A DNA stretch of 64,000 nt from Blautia sp. (GCA_017463155.1 JAFTPT010000027.1:1-64000), one strand, 5' to 3'; counted from the stretch's first letter, positions 30,804-39,427 are shown. The notes: generated by a model not told the origin, from the letters alone. Program-made: numbers and translations.

Positions 30804-32936
30804 ATGAAGAAAGTGGTAACTCTGCTGCTTGCGCTGCTGCTTTTTGCTTTGCCCGTCAGTGGCGAAGCCATGTCATGGTGGGATTACACGGATGACATTC
30901 TGGAGGATGGCCGTCCGATCTACTATTTTCCGGAGCTCTCGCTTACGCTTCCCGCACAGTGGAATGGAAAAGTGATCGTTTTCACCGAGGACGGCGGCAC
31001 GGCCTTTTATCAGAAGGCCAGCTACGAGAAATACCGGGAGGAGGGCTATGAAGGAGGCGGCTTCCTGTTCAGGCTGGGCGCCAGCGTGAATACCAGCTTC
31101 AGCCAGCTGCCTTCATTCAGATATCTCGGCTTCAGCGAAGAATCCGCAATGAACTACTACCTCGAGCTTCCCTCGGATTATCGTGCATACAACGAGGAGG
31201 ACATCCGTGCCGAATACAACGCGATGTTTGCACAGATCGATGAGATCGTGGCAGGAGCCAGCTTTTATGCGGGCCTGACGGTCGAGGACGGCACCGGGGA
31301 GAGCAGTACAGACTCCGGCACCGCGGACAGCGCGGTGATCCCGCCTGCGCAGGCACGCTATCAGTTCGAGCATCGCATGATGCCGCAGTATTTTTATGAC
31401 CGGCCGGAATCCGTGTTGAACGGGATCAAGGAGGTCGGTTTCTACTGGCTGTGGGAGTCCGTCTGCACGGAGAACGGAATCGACCCGACATATCCCGCTT
31501 CGGATTATGTCGAACACTGGTATTCCTGCAGTGACGATACCGTGATCGCACAGATCGAACTGCCGAAGCCCGACGCGGATACGCTGTGCTACCGGATCTA
31601 TTTTGTCCATAACGCCGAAACCGGCGTCACAGGCTATTACACCGTGGAGTATGACGGTCTTCTTGGCGAATCCGCGTTCCTCTGCGGCTGGACGCCGGAG
31701 CTTGAACACGAGAATTACGGAGGCGCCGCACTGCTGGATAAAAATGACAGTGCATACGAGGAGCAGCTGATCTCCGAGGCGGAGCAGGTCGCTGTGCTCG
31801 CCGGTGTTTCGACGACACTTATTCCGGCGGACAACACCATTGAAGTTTATGATGATCCGGATGATTACCGGGAAGAAGAGCAGGATCTGGCACTGATCCC
31901 CTGTCCGGAGCTTGGCTTTACGGTCAAGGCGGATCCGGCCTACAGCTGGGATTACGAGGACGGCACGGGTATCTCCATCTACACGGAGCATGAGGGGAGC
32001 ATCCCCTATGTGATCGTCTGGCGGAGCGAGGACCTGATCGGGGAACCGCTGGATTACATAAAGGAGCAGTTCACGCCCCACATGCAGCAGCAGTATGGGG
32101 ACGATCTGGTGTCTTACGTCGAATATGAATATTACGATATCGGGGGAAGGAAGCTCCCGGCAGGACTCTATACCTACCGTCTGCAGGGCTATCTGATCGA
32201 TATGCTTCGCATCTACGATTCCACCGGAGACCGCACTGTGGCCTATACCGCCAAATACATCAAGAATGAGGGAGATGCAACACTTGCGGCCCTTGATACC
32301 GTGGTCCGTACCTTCGAGACGGAGGATGATCCGGAAGTCGGCCAGGGGGAAGATATTCTTCCGGGATCCGATGAGGAAAACGATAGGATCGGGACGGATG
32401 AGACGGAGGTGGATCCGAATTACAGGTCGCCGGAGATCATTTCCTCCGGGGTTTTTGATTATTATGTGAATAATGACAAGGAGACGATCACCGTCATGGA
32501 TTATTCCGGAGACGGAGACATGATCGAGATTCCGTCCAGTATTGATGGATATATGGTGACGGAGATAGGACACGAGGCGTTTTCCTACAAAAAGATGAAG
32601 AGCCTTCTGCTTCCGGACACGATCGCCACGATCGGCCTGCGGGCTTTTGAGTACTGCACCATAACCGATGAATGCAGGCTTCCAGAAAATGTTTCGATTC
32701 TGAAGGATGCCTTCAGCTATGCCGAACTGCCCGAGGTGCTGACCATCCCGGCCGGTGCAGTGGTCGGAAAATGTGCGTTCAGCTACTGTGAGAAGGTCAG
32801 GCAGGTGCTCGTCGGAGAAAACGCGGTGATCGGCGAAAGAGCATTCGAATACTGCGATGATCTGGAGGAGGTCGTTCGGGGAGAAGGAAGCCAGGTGGAG
32901 GAAAGAGCCTTCGACTATTGTGATAAGCTGCGTTGA
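30804..32936 (+). CDS. secreted protein with C-terminal BspA-like leucine-rich repeats
   Basis: 710 aa. The ATG at 30804 has GGAGGTG seven bases upstream and opens a clear signal peptide (KK then a Leu-rich core, cleavage near SGEA). Two or three unrecognised domains follow (about 30-160, 180-330, 360-500), the first and third resembling each other and the N-terminal domain of the protein encoded at 28718. From about 550 there are BspA-type repeats, seen as repeated G-AFSYC / RAFEYCDDL units ending at the last residue. BspA-like repeats occur in surface proteins that bind host or other proteins. No anchor is visible. A perfect bidirectional terminator follows. Confidence 0.75.
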   Translation: MKKVVTLLLALLLFALPVSGEAMSWWDYTDDILEDGRPIYYFPELSLTLPAQWNGKVIVFTEDGGTAFYQKASYEKYREEGYEGGGFLFRLGASVNTSFSQLPSFRYLGFSEESAMNYYLELPSDYRAYNEEDIRAEYNAMFAQIDEIVAGASFYAGLTVEDGTGESSTDSGTADSAVIPPAQARYQFEHRMMPQYFYDRPESVLNGIKEVGFYWLWESVCTENGIDPTYPASDYVEHWYSCSDDTVIAQIELPKPDADTLCYRIYFVHNAETGVTGYYTVEYDGLLGESAFLCGWTPELEHENYGGAALLDKNDSAYEEQLISEAEQVAVLAGVSTTLIPADNTIEVYDDPDDYREEEQDLALIPCPELGFTVKADPAYSWDYEDGTGISIYTEHEGSIPYVIVWRSEDLIGEPLDYIKEQFTPHMQQQYGDDLVSYVEYEYYDIGGRKLPAGLYTYRLQGYLIDMLRIYDSTGDRTVAYTAKYIKNEGDATLAALDTVVRTFETEDDPEVGQGEDILPGSDEENDRIGTDETEVDPNYRSPEIISSGVFDYYVNNDKETITVMDYSGDGDMIEIPSSIDGYMVTEIGHEAFSYKKMKSLLLPDTIATIGLRAFEYCTITDECRLPENVSILKDAFSYAELPEVLTIPAGAVVGKCAFSYCEKVRQVLVGENAVIGERAFEYCDDLEEVVRGEGSQVEERAFDYCDKLR

Positions 32937-32946
32937 TCGATCATGA

Positions 32947-32980
32947 AAACAGGGTCTGCCATGTTTGGCAGACCCTGTTT
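32947..32980. terminator. bidirectional intrinsic terminator, 15-bp perfect stem
   Basis: 32947-32961 pairs perfectly with 32966-32980 around a TGTT loop, with A/T-rich ends on both sides. It ends the LRR-protein gene from the left and the transcripts from promoter copies 2 and 3 from the right. Confidence 0.85.
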
Positions 32981-33043
32981 GTAAAGTGGATATTCAGTTA
33001 CTCTTCAGACGGTTTTCACCTTTTCTGCCCCTTTCCTGGGGAA

Positions 33044-33072
33044 ATTATACCACATCTGTACAATTTGTTCAA
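33044..33072 (-). promoter_or_regulatory. promoter module copy 3
   Basis: Minus strand: TTGAAC (33072-33067), a 17-base spacer and TATAAT (33049-33044). The same post-start hairpin (CCCC/GGGG) and AAAAGGTG follow, but only a few codons are open before a stop, and the terminator at 32947-32980 comes within about 60 bases of the start site. Unlike copies 1 and 2 it has no Spo0A-box-like pair upstream; that space is taken by the small ORF. Confidence 0.6.
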
Positions 33073-33113
33073 TCCGTGGCAGCCTGGCCTTATGGCTTCC
33101 TTATCTTTTGGCC

Positions 33114-33254
33114 TTATTTCTGAGACTGTGGAGGCGTTATTAACACACCCTTGTTTTTAGCGAATTCCAGCAGGTTGTTCAGCTCTTCGTAGAGCCCGGC
33201 CTGCAGAATGATCTGACAAGCATAAGCAAATACGGCTAATTCATTCTGATTCAA
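33114..33254 (-). CDS. small 46-49 aa protein
   Basis: A short protein with amphipathic helical composition (start NQNELAVFAYACQ, end TPPQSQK). It lies directly after promoter copy 2 and an SD-like AAAGGTGG. The start is TTG at 33254 (spacing five bases, aligned with the ATG of copy 1), or GTG at 33263 for 49 aa. It has no membrane helix or signal peptide and I do not recognise it. Its promoter carries two Spo0A-box-like sites, so it may be made at the onset of stationary phase (inference). Confidence 0.55.
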   Translation of the reverse strand: MNQNELAVFAYACQIILQAGLYEELNNLLEFAKNKGVLITPPQSQK

Positions 33255-33288
33255 TTCTTCCACCTTTTCCGCCCCCCTTCATGGGGCA

Positions 33289-33317
33289 ATTATAACACAC
33301 CTGTACAATTTGTTCAA
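33289..33317 (-). promoter_or_regulatory. promoter module copy 2
   Basis: Minus strand: TTGAAC (33317-33312), a 17-base spacer, TG at the extended -10 position and TATAAT (33294-33289). After the start, GCCCC and GGGGC form a hairpin, then AAAGGTGG precedes the small ORF. The hairpin base pairs differ between copies 1, 2 and 3 but pairing is kept. Confidence 0.7.
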
Positions 33318-33381
33318 TCCTGGACAATCTGGTCTTGTGTCATACGATAACCCGGAATGAAAATGATGGCAAGTAGAATCG

Positions 33382-33418
33382 GTCGACAAAAATCTACCAG
33401 TCATGCCATATTTCGACA
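33382..33418. promoter_or_regulatory. pair of Spo0A-box-like sites, copy 2, in divergent promoter region
   Basis: TGTCGAC (33388-33382) and TGTCGAA (33418-33412) on the minus strand, 30 bases apart and 65 bases from the -35 of copy 2, exactly as in copy 1. The outer site also lies ten bases upstream of the plus-strand -35 of the MoxR/VWA operon, so one regulator could act on both directions. Confidence 0.45.
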
Positions 33419-33427
33419 CGAACAAGG

Positions 33428-33456
33428 TTGTTCTTTCCTTCCGGTTTGTTTATACT
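33428..33456 (+). promoter_or_regulatory. probable promoter of the MoxR/VWA operon
   Basis: TTGTTC (33428-33433), a 17-base spacer and TATACT (33451-33456). The -35 is weak, consistent with activation from the adjacent Spo0A-box-like site. The leader to the ATG at 33546 is about 83 bases and contains two direct repeats. Confidence 0.4.
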
Positions 33457-33485
33457 ACTTACAGGATGGAACGAGGTCGAACGAG

Positions 33486-33534
33486 GGGACGGTTCTCCGT
33501 TCGGTTGGAACGGGGGGACGGTTCTCCGTTCGGA
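33486..33534 (+). repeat. two direct 20-bp repeats of the GGGGACGGTTCTC motif
   Basis: GGGGACGGTTCTCCGTTCGG occurs at 33486-33505 and 33515-33534 with nine bases between. Each can fold as a small hairpin (GGACGG with CCGTTC around TTCT). The first thirteen bases also occur, inverted, in the terminator at 16164-16176. The repeats lie in the leader of the MoxR-type gene, close to its ribosome-binding site. Confidence 0.7.
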
Positions 33535-33545
33535 AGGAGACAGGT

Positions 33546-35144
33546 ATGACGATTCAGCAAGCGAAGGATGAGATAAAAGCGACCCTGCAGGCTTATATGG
33601 AAAAGGATGAAAGCGGCATGTACCGGTATCCGCCCGAGCGGCAGAGACCGGTCCTGCTGATGGGGCCTCCGGGGGTCGGAAAGACCGCCATCATGCGGCA
33701 GATCGCAATGGAAAGCGGCGTCGGGCTGGTATCCTACACCATGACACATCATACCCGGCAGAGTGCCATCGGGCTCCCGCGGCTCGTGGAAAAGGAGTAT
33801 GAAGGGCAGACGTACACGGTCACGGAGTACACGCTGAGCGAGATCGTGGCGTCTGTATACGAAGAAAGAGCAAGGACAGGGTCCCGGGAAGGGATCCTGT
33901 TTATCGATGAGATCAACTGCGTCTCGGAGACGCTCGCGCCGCTGATGCTGCAGTTTTTGCAGAACAAGCAGTTCGGCAACCAGAAGCTTCCGGAGGGGTG
34001 GCTGTTGGTCGCAGCGGGGAATCCTCCGGAATACAACAAGTCCGTGCGGGACTATGATATCGTGACACTGGACCGCGTGCGCCGGATCGATATCGAACCG
34101 GAGGCGGACTGCTGGCTGACATACGCGTCATCGGCAGGAATCCACGGAGCCGTGCTTTCCTATCTGACGCTGCATCCGGACCGGTTCTATCATGTCCGGC
34201 AGGAGAAAAAGACGAAGAGCTTTGTCACGGCCAGGGGATGGGAGGACCTCTCCTGGATCCTGAAAAGCTATGAGGAGGCCGGAAGATCCATCGATGAGGG
34301 CCTGATCGTCCAGTTCCTGCAGGATAAGCAGGAGGCATCCTATTTTGCGGCGTTCTACCATGTATACAGCAAATACGGGCAGGATTTCGGGATCCGGCAG
34401 CTCCTGGCAGGGGAGAAGGATGACAGGACAGCAGAATTGCTCCGGGCCGCCTCCCTGGAAGAGCGGATCATGGCGGTCATCCAGACCGTGCAGGTGCTGA
34501 ACGAGGAGACGCGGACGTTCCGCCTGTCGGAGGACGTCCGGAAGAAATATACGGACATGGCGGCGGCTTTTCGTGTTTATATCCGGAATCAGTTCGCAGA
34601 GTGCAGGCCTGCAGCTGCAGTACAGACACCTGGCGCTTCTGAAGAAGAAAGATCCGAAAGGCCGGGCATCGAAAGCGGAAAGACCGGCATTGAAGCAGGA
34701 AAGCCGGGTTCCGGAGACGGTACCGGAACAACGACCCTGGAGCTGTATATCCGCAAATGCGAAGAGACGCTGGAGATCCGGCAGAGGAGCGGCATCCTCT
34801 CCCGGGACGAGGAGCGCGCGGAGCGGTCGTGCATCCGGCTCTTCAAGCAGGCAGAGGAGGAAGCCCGTCTGGAGCATGCCGCGAGCACAGAGGAGCTGCA
34901 GGCGCGGCTTTCTGCGTTGGCGTCGGAGCTGGAAAAACAAAAAGAAGAGAGAGCGGCTCATATCCTCAATATGTTTGAAAACGCAGCCGCATTCTGTGAA
35001 AGAAGCTTTGCGCATAAAACGGATGAGGGAGAGCAGGAGATGTTCCTGCTGGTCTCCACGCTCGCGCAGGATCCTGACACAGCGGTCTTTCTGGCGCAGT
35101 ATCCCTGTGATGCGCTGCTTCGATGGATGCGCGATCAGATTTGA
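33546..35144 (+). CDS. MoxR-type AAA+ ATPase with coiled-coil tail
   Basis: 532 aa. The AAA core has Walker A GPPGVGKT (40-47), Walker B ILFIDEIN (117-124) and a sensor AAGNPPEYN near 160, typical of MoxR/RavA-like ATPases that act as chaperones with VWA-domain partners. After about 350 the sequence becomes charged and helical, with a probable coiled coil at about 400-500. The ATG at 33546 follows GGAAGGAGA; the open frame upstream crosses the promoter and is unlikely. The VWA gene follows after 95 bases, giving the classic MoxR-VWA pair. Confidence 0.85.
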   Translation: MTIQQAKDEIKATLQAYMEKDESGMYRYPPERQRPVLLMGPPGVGKTAIMRQIAMESGVGLVSYTMTHHTRQSAIGLPRLVEKEYEGQTYTVTEYTLSEIVASVYEERARTGSREGILFIDEINCVSETLAPLMLQFLQNKQFGNQKLPEGWLLVAAGNPPEYNKSVRDYDIVTLDRVRRIDIEPEADCWLTYASSAGIHGAVLSYLTLHPDRFYHVRQEKKTKSFVTARGWEDLSWILKSYEEAGRSIDEGLIVQFLQDKQEASYFAAFYHVYSKYGQDFGIRQLLAGEKDDRTAELLRAASLEERIMAVIQTVQVLNEETRTFRLSEDVRKKYTDMAAAFRVYIRNQFAECRPAAAVQTPGASEEERSERPGIESGKTGIEAGKPGSGDGTGTTTLELYIRKCEETLEIRQRSGILSRDEERAERSCIRLFKQAEEEARLEHAASTEELQARLSALASELEKQKEERAAHILNMFENAAAFCERSFAHKTDEGEQEMFLLVSTLAQDPDTAVFLAQYPCDALLRWMRDQI

Positions 35145-35239
35145 ACGGACCGGAAATCTGAATCTGTGTGATTGAACAGATAGCCGCTGCTCCACGATCA
35201 GCTGTCGTGGGATGATACTCTTTTCGGGAGAGATGATCG

Positions 35240-36907
35240 ATGTTTGATAACGTATCGGATGACCGGATCGTAGAATTATTTCTGCACACCGGGCAGGAGG
35301 ATCTGCGGCTGCAGGCGGCCCTGAAGGGCTATTTTATCCTGAAGGGCGATCTGGAAGGCGATCGCTCTGCGCTATCCGCCACTGTTTCCGGGCAAACGGA
35401 CCGGCTATTGCAGGATCTTTCTGCCTATATCCGCAGGCGGATCCGCCCCGCGGCAGAGAAGCTGGCGGATGCAGGCGGGGCGGAGCTCCTACGGACGCTT
35501 GACCGGGATGGCTTTTTTACATCTGGACTGAAAAAAGAGCTGGCGCTGCGCTTCTCGGACGGACGGCATCCGGCCGCATGGCTGGCCATGCTATGTCCGG
35601 ACATGGAAGAAAAATCTCGTAAAGGACTGGAGATAATTAATAAAAAGGCAGAAACCAGATGCTGTGATTCCGAAGGAAACGTGAAGGACGCAAACGTTGA
35701 TGGTATACCTGCTGAAGAGGCGCTTCGGAAGGTAAGAAAGCAGCTCTACGCCGTTTTTCCGGTGTTCGGGGCTGCACTCTCCGGGCTTGTCCCTGCCGCG
35801 CATGCAAACACCCGGAGCCTTGGCACGGATGGTACACATCTGTTTTTTGATCCGGAGTATGTAGAGGGCCTGCAGAAGAATGAGCCTGCGCGCCTTCGCC
35901 GCCTGTACCTGCATACCCTGCTGCACTGCCTTTTTCATCACTGGAGACTGCCGGAGAATGCAAGGAACCGGGCCGATGACATGATCGAGGATCTGATCGA
36001 GAAGGAATGCAGTCGGAATTCCCTGTACCGGGAAGTATTGGGAGAACGTCTGAAGGCCGGAGAGGACGACCATTCCTTCTGGCCGGGCGATGCGATAGAG
36101 CAGGATGCGGAATTGGACCGTCGTTGGGAGCTCTTACAGATGATGACCGGCAGCCGGGGAGACAGTCAAGGAAGAACAGGCGGCCCCTTCGGGATCGGAT
36201 CGGAGGCCGGGGATAAAGAGATCCTTCTCGCTGCAGCGCCTGACGACGGGCATGACTACAGGACTTTTCTTTCACAATTTGCGGTCCTGCGGGAGGAAGT
36301 GCACCTGAATCCGGAGGAATTTGACTATATCTATTACACGCTGGGCATGCAGCACGGCGGAACCTTCTCATCCGGCGGAACAGCGGGAGGTCATATGCCT
36401 TCTGCAGGAAGCAGCGGTCTTCCTCTGCTTGAACCTCTGGAGTGCACGGAGGGTCACCGGCTTTCGGAGATCGTGATCGCCATCGACACGTCCGGCTCCT
36501 GTACGGATGAGATGGTGCAGAGGTTTCTCACCGAAACCTGGTCCATCGTGAGCCGAAAAGAGAACTTCTTTCACGACATGTCCGTGTATATCCTGCAGTG
36601 CGACTGCGTGATCCAGGACGCCACACATATCACGTCGGCGGAGGAATGGCAGCAGTACGGCGAGGAGATCCGGATCATCGGCCGCGGGGGAACCGATTTC
36701 CGGCCGGTGTTCCGCTATGTGGAGGACCTGCAGAGGGACGGGAGTCTTGCGGACCTCAGGTGTCTGATCTACTTTACGGACGGCGACGGGATCTTTCCGG
36801 AGCAGGCACCGCCCTACGAGACGGTCTTTGTGTTTACACAGAGAAGTGAAAACAAGCCCTGGCTCCCGGACTGGGTCAGGGAACTGTATGTGGACGAACT
36901 GAATTAG
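35240..36907 (+). CDS. DUF2201-type protein with metallopeptidase-like and VWA-like domains
   Basis: 555 aa. The middle part (about 190-330) contains LHTLLHCLFHHW followed by an acidic helix, resembling the metallopeptidase-like domain of DUF2201 proteins; the family's usual Glu beside the first His is replaced. The C-terminal 150 residues form a VWA fold with the metal-site motif IDTSGS near 416, GGTDFRP near 480 and YFTDGDG near 512. It is the likely partner of the upstream MoxR ATPase, which would remodel or load it. The client process is unknown. The N-terminal 180 residues are helical and not recognised. Confidence 0.8.
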   Translation: MFDNVSDDRIVELFLHTGQEDLRLQAALKGYFILKGDLEGDRSALSATVSGQTDRLLQDLSAYIRRRIRPAAEKLADAGGAELLRTLDRDGFFTSGLKKELALRFSDGRHPAAWLAMLCPDMEEKSRKGLEIINKKAETRCCDSEGNVKDANVDGIPAEEALRKVRKQLYAVFPVFGAALSGLVPAAHANTRSLGTDGTHLFFDPEYVEGLQKNEPARLRRLYLHTLLHCLFHHWRLPENARNRADDMIEDLIEKECSRNSLYREVLGERLKAGEDDHSFWPGDAIEQDAELDRRWELLQMMTGSRGDSQGRTGGPFGIGSEAGDKEILLAAAPDDGHDYRTFLSQFAVLREEVHLNPEEFDYIYYTLGMQHGGTFSSGGTAGGHMPSAGSSGLPLLEPLECTEGHRLSEIVIAIDTSGSCTDEMVQRFLTETWSIVSRKENFFHDMSVYILQCDCVIQDATHITSAEEWQQYGEEIRIIGRGGTDFRPVFRYVEDLQRDGSLADLRCLIYFTDGDGIFPEQAPPYETVFVFTQRSENKPWLPDWVRELYVDELN

Positions 36908-36987
36908 AACTTAGTGAAATTCCCGGAAAGGCCGGAGAAAGGAAAATCCAACCGCCAAGACGGCTGATTGGACGATACGAGATATAT

Positions 36988-37287
36988 ATGGCAGCAGAGA
37001 ACAGAGAATGGACACGTGCCAGGGATGACCTGATGGATGCGCTTACAGGTCTCGGATTCCGTGAGGAACTTGGGGCTGCCATTGTAAGAAACCTTGGCAG
37101 CCCCAGGGCGATGGAGCGGATGACCGCCTATCTCCGGTATGTAAAGCCGCGAAAAGAGGAGCTGGTGGTGGATGAGATGCTTGCCATCTGTAGCGAGATC
37201 GCGGCCTGGAAAGAGAAAAAAGCCAGCGAGGAGGCGAACGCCGCGTATAATGAGATGCTGTACTACGGCCTGGATCAATCCTCGTAA
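36988..37287 (+). CDS. small helical protein after MoxR/VWA pair
   Basis: 99 aa, charged and probably all-helical, with no signal or membrane segment. It starts 80 bases after the VWA gene without a strong ribosome site. Its stop overlaps the 3' end of the convergent Uma2 remnant by 13 bases. I do not recognise it; position suggests an accessory of the MoxR/VWA operon. Confidence 0.55.
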   Translation: MAAENREWTRARDDLMDALTGLGFREELGAAIVRNLGSPRAMERMTAYLRYVKPRKEELVVDEMLAICSEIAAWKEKKASEEANAAYNEMLYYGLDQSS

Positions 37288-37547
37288 TAGGGGGCGATCT
37301 TTTTCATGATACGCGAAAAATCGTGCACCGTCACGCTCCGGTGCTTTGGATCGACGATCCAGTATTCCCGTACACCAGCCTGCCGGCTGCATTCCTCAAA
37401 CAGCATGCCAAGCTGCAGCAGGATCATCTGGTGGATGATGGCAGGCGCGCCCATGTCATAAAAAACACCGTCGATCAGCTCCACCCGCTGGTCGTCGGGA
37501 AGCCGGTAATAATCGTCGATCGTGTATCGTTTGTCGTTGGAGTTCAT
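37275..37547 (-). pseudogene. Uma2-family (DUF820) endonuclease-fold gene with internal deletion
   Basis: A 90-residue frame whose first part (YTIDDYYRLPDDQRVELIDG to SRQAG) matches the N-terminus of Uma2 proteins. Its last part (VREYWIVDPKHRSVTVHDF) matches their C-terminal third. The middle 60-80 residues that hold the PD-(D/E)XK catalytic motifs are missing, and the join is in frame between SRQAG and VREYW. GGGAGG precedes the ATG at 37547. An intact member is about 180-190 aa. Either the gene is decayed or the short form has a non-nuclease role; decay is more likely. Confidence 0.75.
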
Positions 37548-37623
37548 AGGAAAGCCTCCCTGTATCAATTATCAGAATAGCCATACAAAGGCCATGGAAA
37601 AATCAAAGCAGAACAAAATGCTC

Positions 37624-37652
37624 TTGTCAATTTGAAAGTTTTACGATAAAAT
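37624..37652 (+). promoter_or_regulatory. upstream tandem promoter of asnB
   Basis: TTGTCA (37624-37629), a 17-base spacer and TAAAAT (37647-37652). It lies directly before a second, stronger promoter and would lengthen the leader RNA by about 33 bases. Confidence 0.45.
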
Positions 37653-37656
37653 AGTC

Positions 37657-37685
37657 TTGACAATCACAAAAAAAGGGTATAAAAT
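37657..37685 (+). promoter_or_regulatory. main promoter of asnB
   Basis: A perfect TTGACA (37657-37662), a 17-base spacer and TAAAAT (37680-37685). Transcription would start near 37692, only a few bases before the ANTAR-type hairpin, so the RNA begins almost with the antiterminator. Confidence 0.7.
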
Positions 37686-37695
37686 GCGTTCCATA

Positions 37696-37748
37696 AAGGC
37701 AAAGGCGTCTTGGACATATGTCCAGGGCGCTGTTTTTTTTGTTTTTTT
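37696..37748 (+). promoter_or_regulatory. ANTAR-type hairpin overlapping terminator, asnB leader
   Basis: Five pairs (37696-37700 AAGGC with 37707-37711 GTCTT) close the hexaloop AAAGGC at 37701-37706, which has the A1 and G4 required by ANTAR proteins. It overlaps a terminator whose stem is 37705-37717 with 37718-37730 (13 pairs, including G-U), followed by a long T-tract to 37748. The two structures exclude each other. asnB starts 14 bases after the T-tract. Only one hexaloop is clear; the usual partner hairpin is not evident. Confidence 0.75.
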
Positions 37749-37761
37749 ACGGAGGTACAGT

Positions 37762-39414
37762 ATGTGCTCGATTTTCGGTTACTGCGGAAGCAAAAGCGAT
37801 TTTGAGACGATCCGTAAAGCGCTCCGCCGGACCCATTCCCGGGGACCCGACGACAGCAGGATCGTCCGTACGGACGGCGGCTGGCTGGGCTTTAACCGGC
37901 TGTCCATCATGGGCCTGACGGAGGGCGGCATGCAGCCCTTCGTATTCCGAAACCCGGGCACGGTACCGTACAGTGACATGCAGGAGACAGAGGAAGGCTT
38001 TGCAGCGCCTGCTGACAGCGACATTATCCTGGTCTGCAACGGCGAGATCTACGGATTCCGTCCACGGAAGGAGGAGCTGATCCAAAAGGGGTACCGCTTC
38101 ATCAGTGATTCGGACTGCGAGATCCTGCCGGCTCTCTACCGGGAGCACGGGACCGACATGTTCCGCATGTTGGACGCGGAATTTGCCCTGGTCCTCTATG
38201 ACAGGAAGGCAGGCTCCTGGATCGCGGCCCGGGACCCCATCGGGATCCGGCCTTTGTATTACGGGATCTGCGAGGACGGAACCTATGTGTTTGCCTCGGA
38301 ACCGAAGAACCTGACCGGCCTTGTTAAGGAGATCCGGCCGTTCCCGCCGGGACATTACTTTAAGGACGGAGCGTTCGTTCAGTACCGGGATATGTCCGAC
38401 GTGCAGGCCTGCAGCTATGATGATCCGGAGACGGTAGACCGGAAGATCCATGATCTTCTGATCGAAGGAGTCAAAAAAAGGCTCGACTCCGACACGCCGG
38501 TCGGCTTTCTCCTGTCGGGAGGACTAGATTCCTCGCTGGTCTGCGGGATCGCGGCGTCGCTGTCCGACAAGCCCCTGGAGACCTGGGCGATCGGGATGGA
38601 CATCGACGCGATCGATCTCAAATATGCCAGGACGGTGGCGGATTACATCCACTCCAATCACCACGAAGTGATCATCACCCGGCAGGATGTGATCGAGGCG
38701 CTGGAGACTGTGGTCGAGGTGCTGGGCACCTACGACATCACGACGATCCGCGCGTCCATCGGCATGTATCTGGTCTGCAAGGCGATCCACGAGCAGTCGG
38801 ATATCCGCGTGATCATGACCGGTGAGATCTCGGACGAGATCTTCGGATACAAATATACAGACTTTGCACCATCCGCGGAGGCCTTCCAGAAGGAAGCCGA
38901 AAAGCGGATCCGCGAGATCCACATGTACGATGTGCTCCGCGCGGACCGGTGCATCAGCGCGAACTCATTGGAAGCGCGCGTGCCCTTCGGGGATCTGGAT
39001 TTTGTGGAATACTGCATGTCCATCGATCCGGAGAAAAAACTGAACCGATATGGAAAGGGCAAATATCTGCTCCGGCATGCCTTTGAGAAGGACGCCTTGA
39101 TCCCGGAGAGCATTCTCTGGAGAGAGAAGGCCGCCTTCTCCGACGCAGTCGGACACTCTCTGAAGGACGACCTGGCGGAATACGCGGATCAGACATACAC
39201 GGACGAGACATACATAGAAGGGATCCGCAGGTATGATCACGCCAGGCCGTTCACCAAAGAATCACTGCTGTACAGAGATCTTTTTGAAAAATACTACCCG
39301 GGACAGTCCAGGATGGTCGATGATTTCTGGATGCCCAACAGGAACTGGGAGGGCTGCGATGTGACCGATCCCTCCGCGAGAGTACTGGCAAACTACGGCG
39401 ACAGTGGTAAATGA
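37762..39414 (+). CDS. asnB: glutamine-hydrolysing asparagine synthetase B
   Basis: 550 aa. The ATG at 37762, after GGAGG, gives the required MCSIFG start, where Cys 2 is the glutaminase nucleophile after Met removal. The N-terminal glutaminase domain has HSRGPDD and CNGEIYGF. The synthetase domain has the ATP pyrophosphatase loop [10 protein letters not shown] near 255. It makes asparagine from aspartate using glutamine nitrogen and ATP. The gene is controlled by the hairpin/terminator leader directly upstream. The GSIII gene follows 13 bases later, so the glutamine consumer and producer share a transcript. Confidence 0.93.
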   Translation: MCSIFGYCGSKSDFETIRKALRRTHSRGPDDSRIVRTDGGWLGFNRLSIMGLTEGGMQPFVFRNPGTVPYSDMQETEEGFAAPADSDIILVCNGEIYGFRPRKEELIQKGYRFISDSDCEILPALYREHGTDMFRMLDAEFALVLYDRKAGSWIAARDPIGIRPLYYGICEDGTYVFASEPKNLTGLVKEIRPFPPGHYFKDGAFVQYRDMSDVQACSYDDPETVDRKIHDLLIEGVKKRLDSDTPVGFLLSGGLDSSLVCGIAASLSDKPLETWAIGMDIDAIDLKYARTVADYIHSNHHEVIITRQDVIEALETVVEVLGTYDITTIRASIGMYLVCKAIHEQSDIRVIMTGEISDEIFGYKYTDFAPSAEAFQKEAEKRIREIHMYDVLRADRCISANSLEARVPFGDLDFVEYCMSIDPEKKLNRYGKGKYLLRHAFEKDALIPESILWREKAAFSDAVGHSLKDDLAEYADQTYTDETYIEGIRRYDHARPFTKESLLYRDLFEKYYPGQSRMVDDFWMPNRNWEGCDVTDPSARVLANYGDSGK

Positions 39415-39427
39415 AAGGAGCGCAGCT

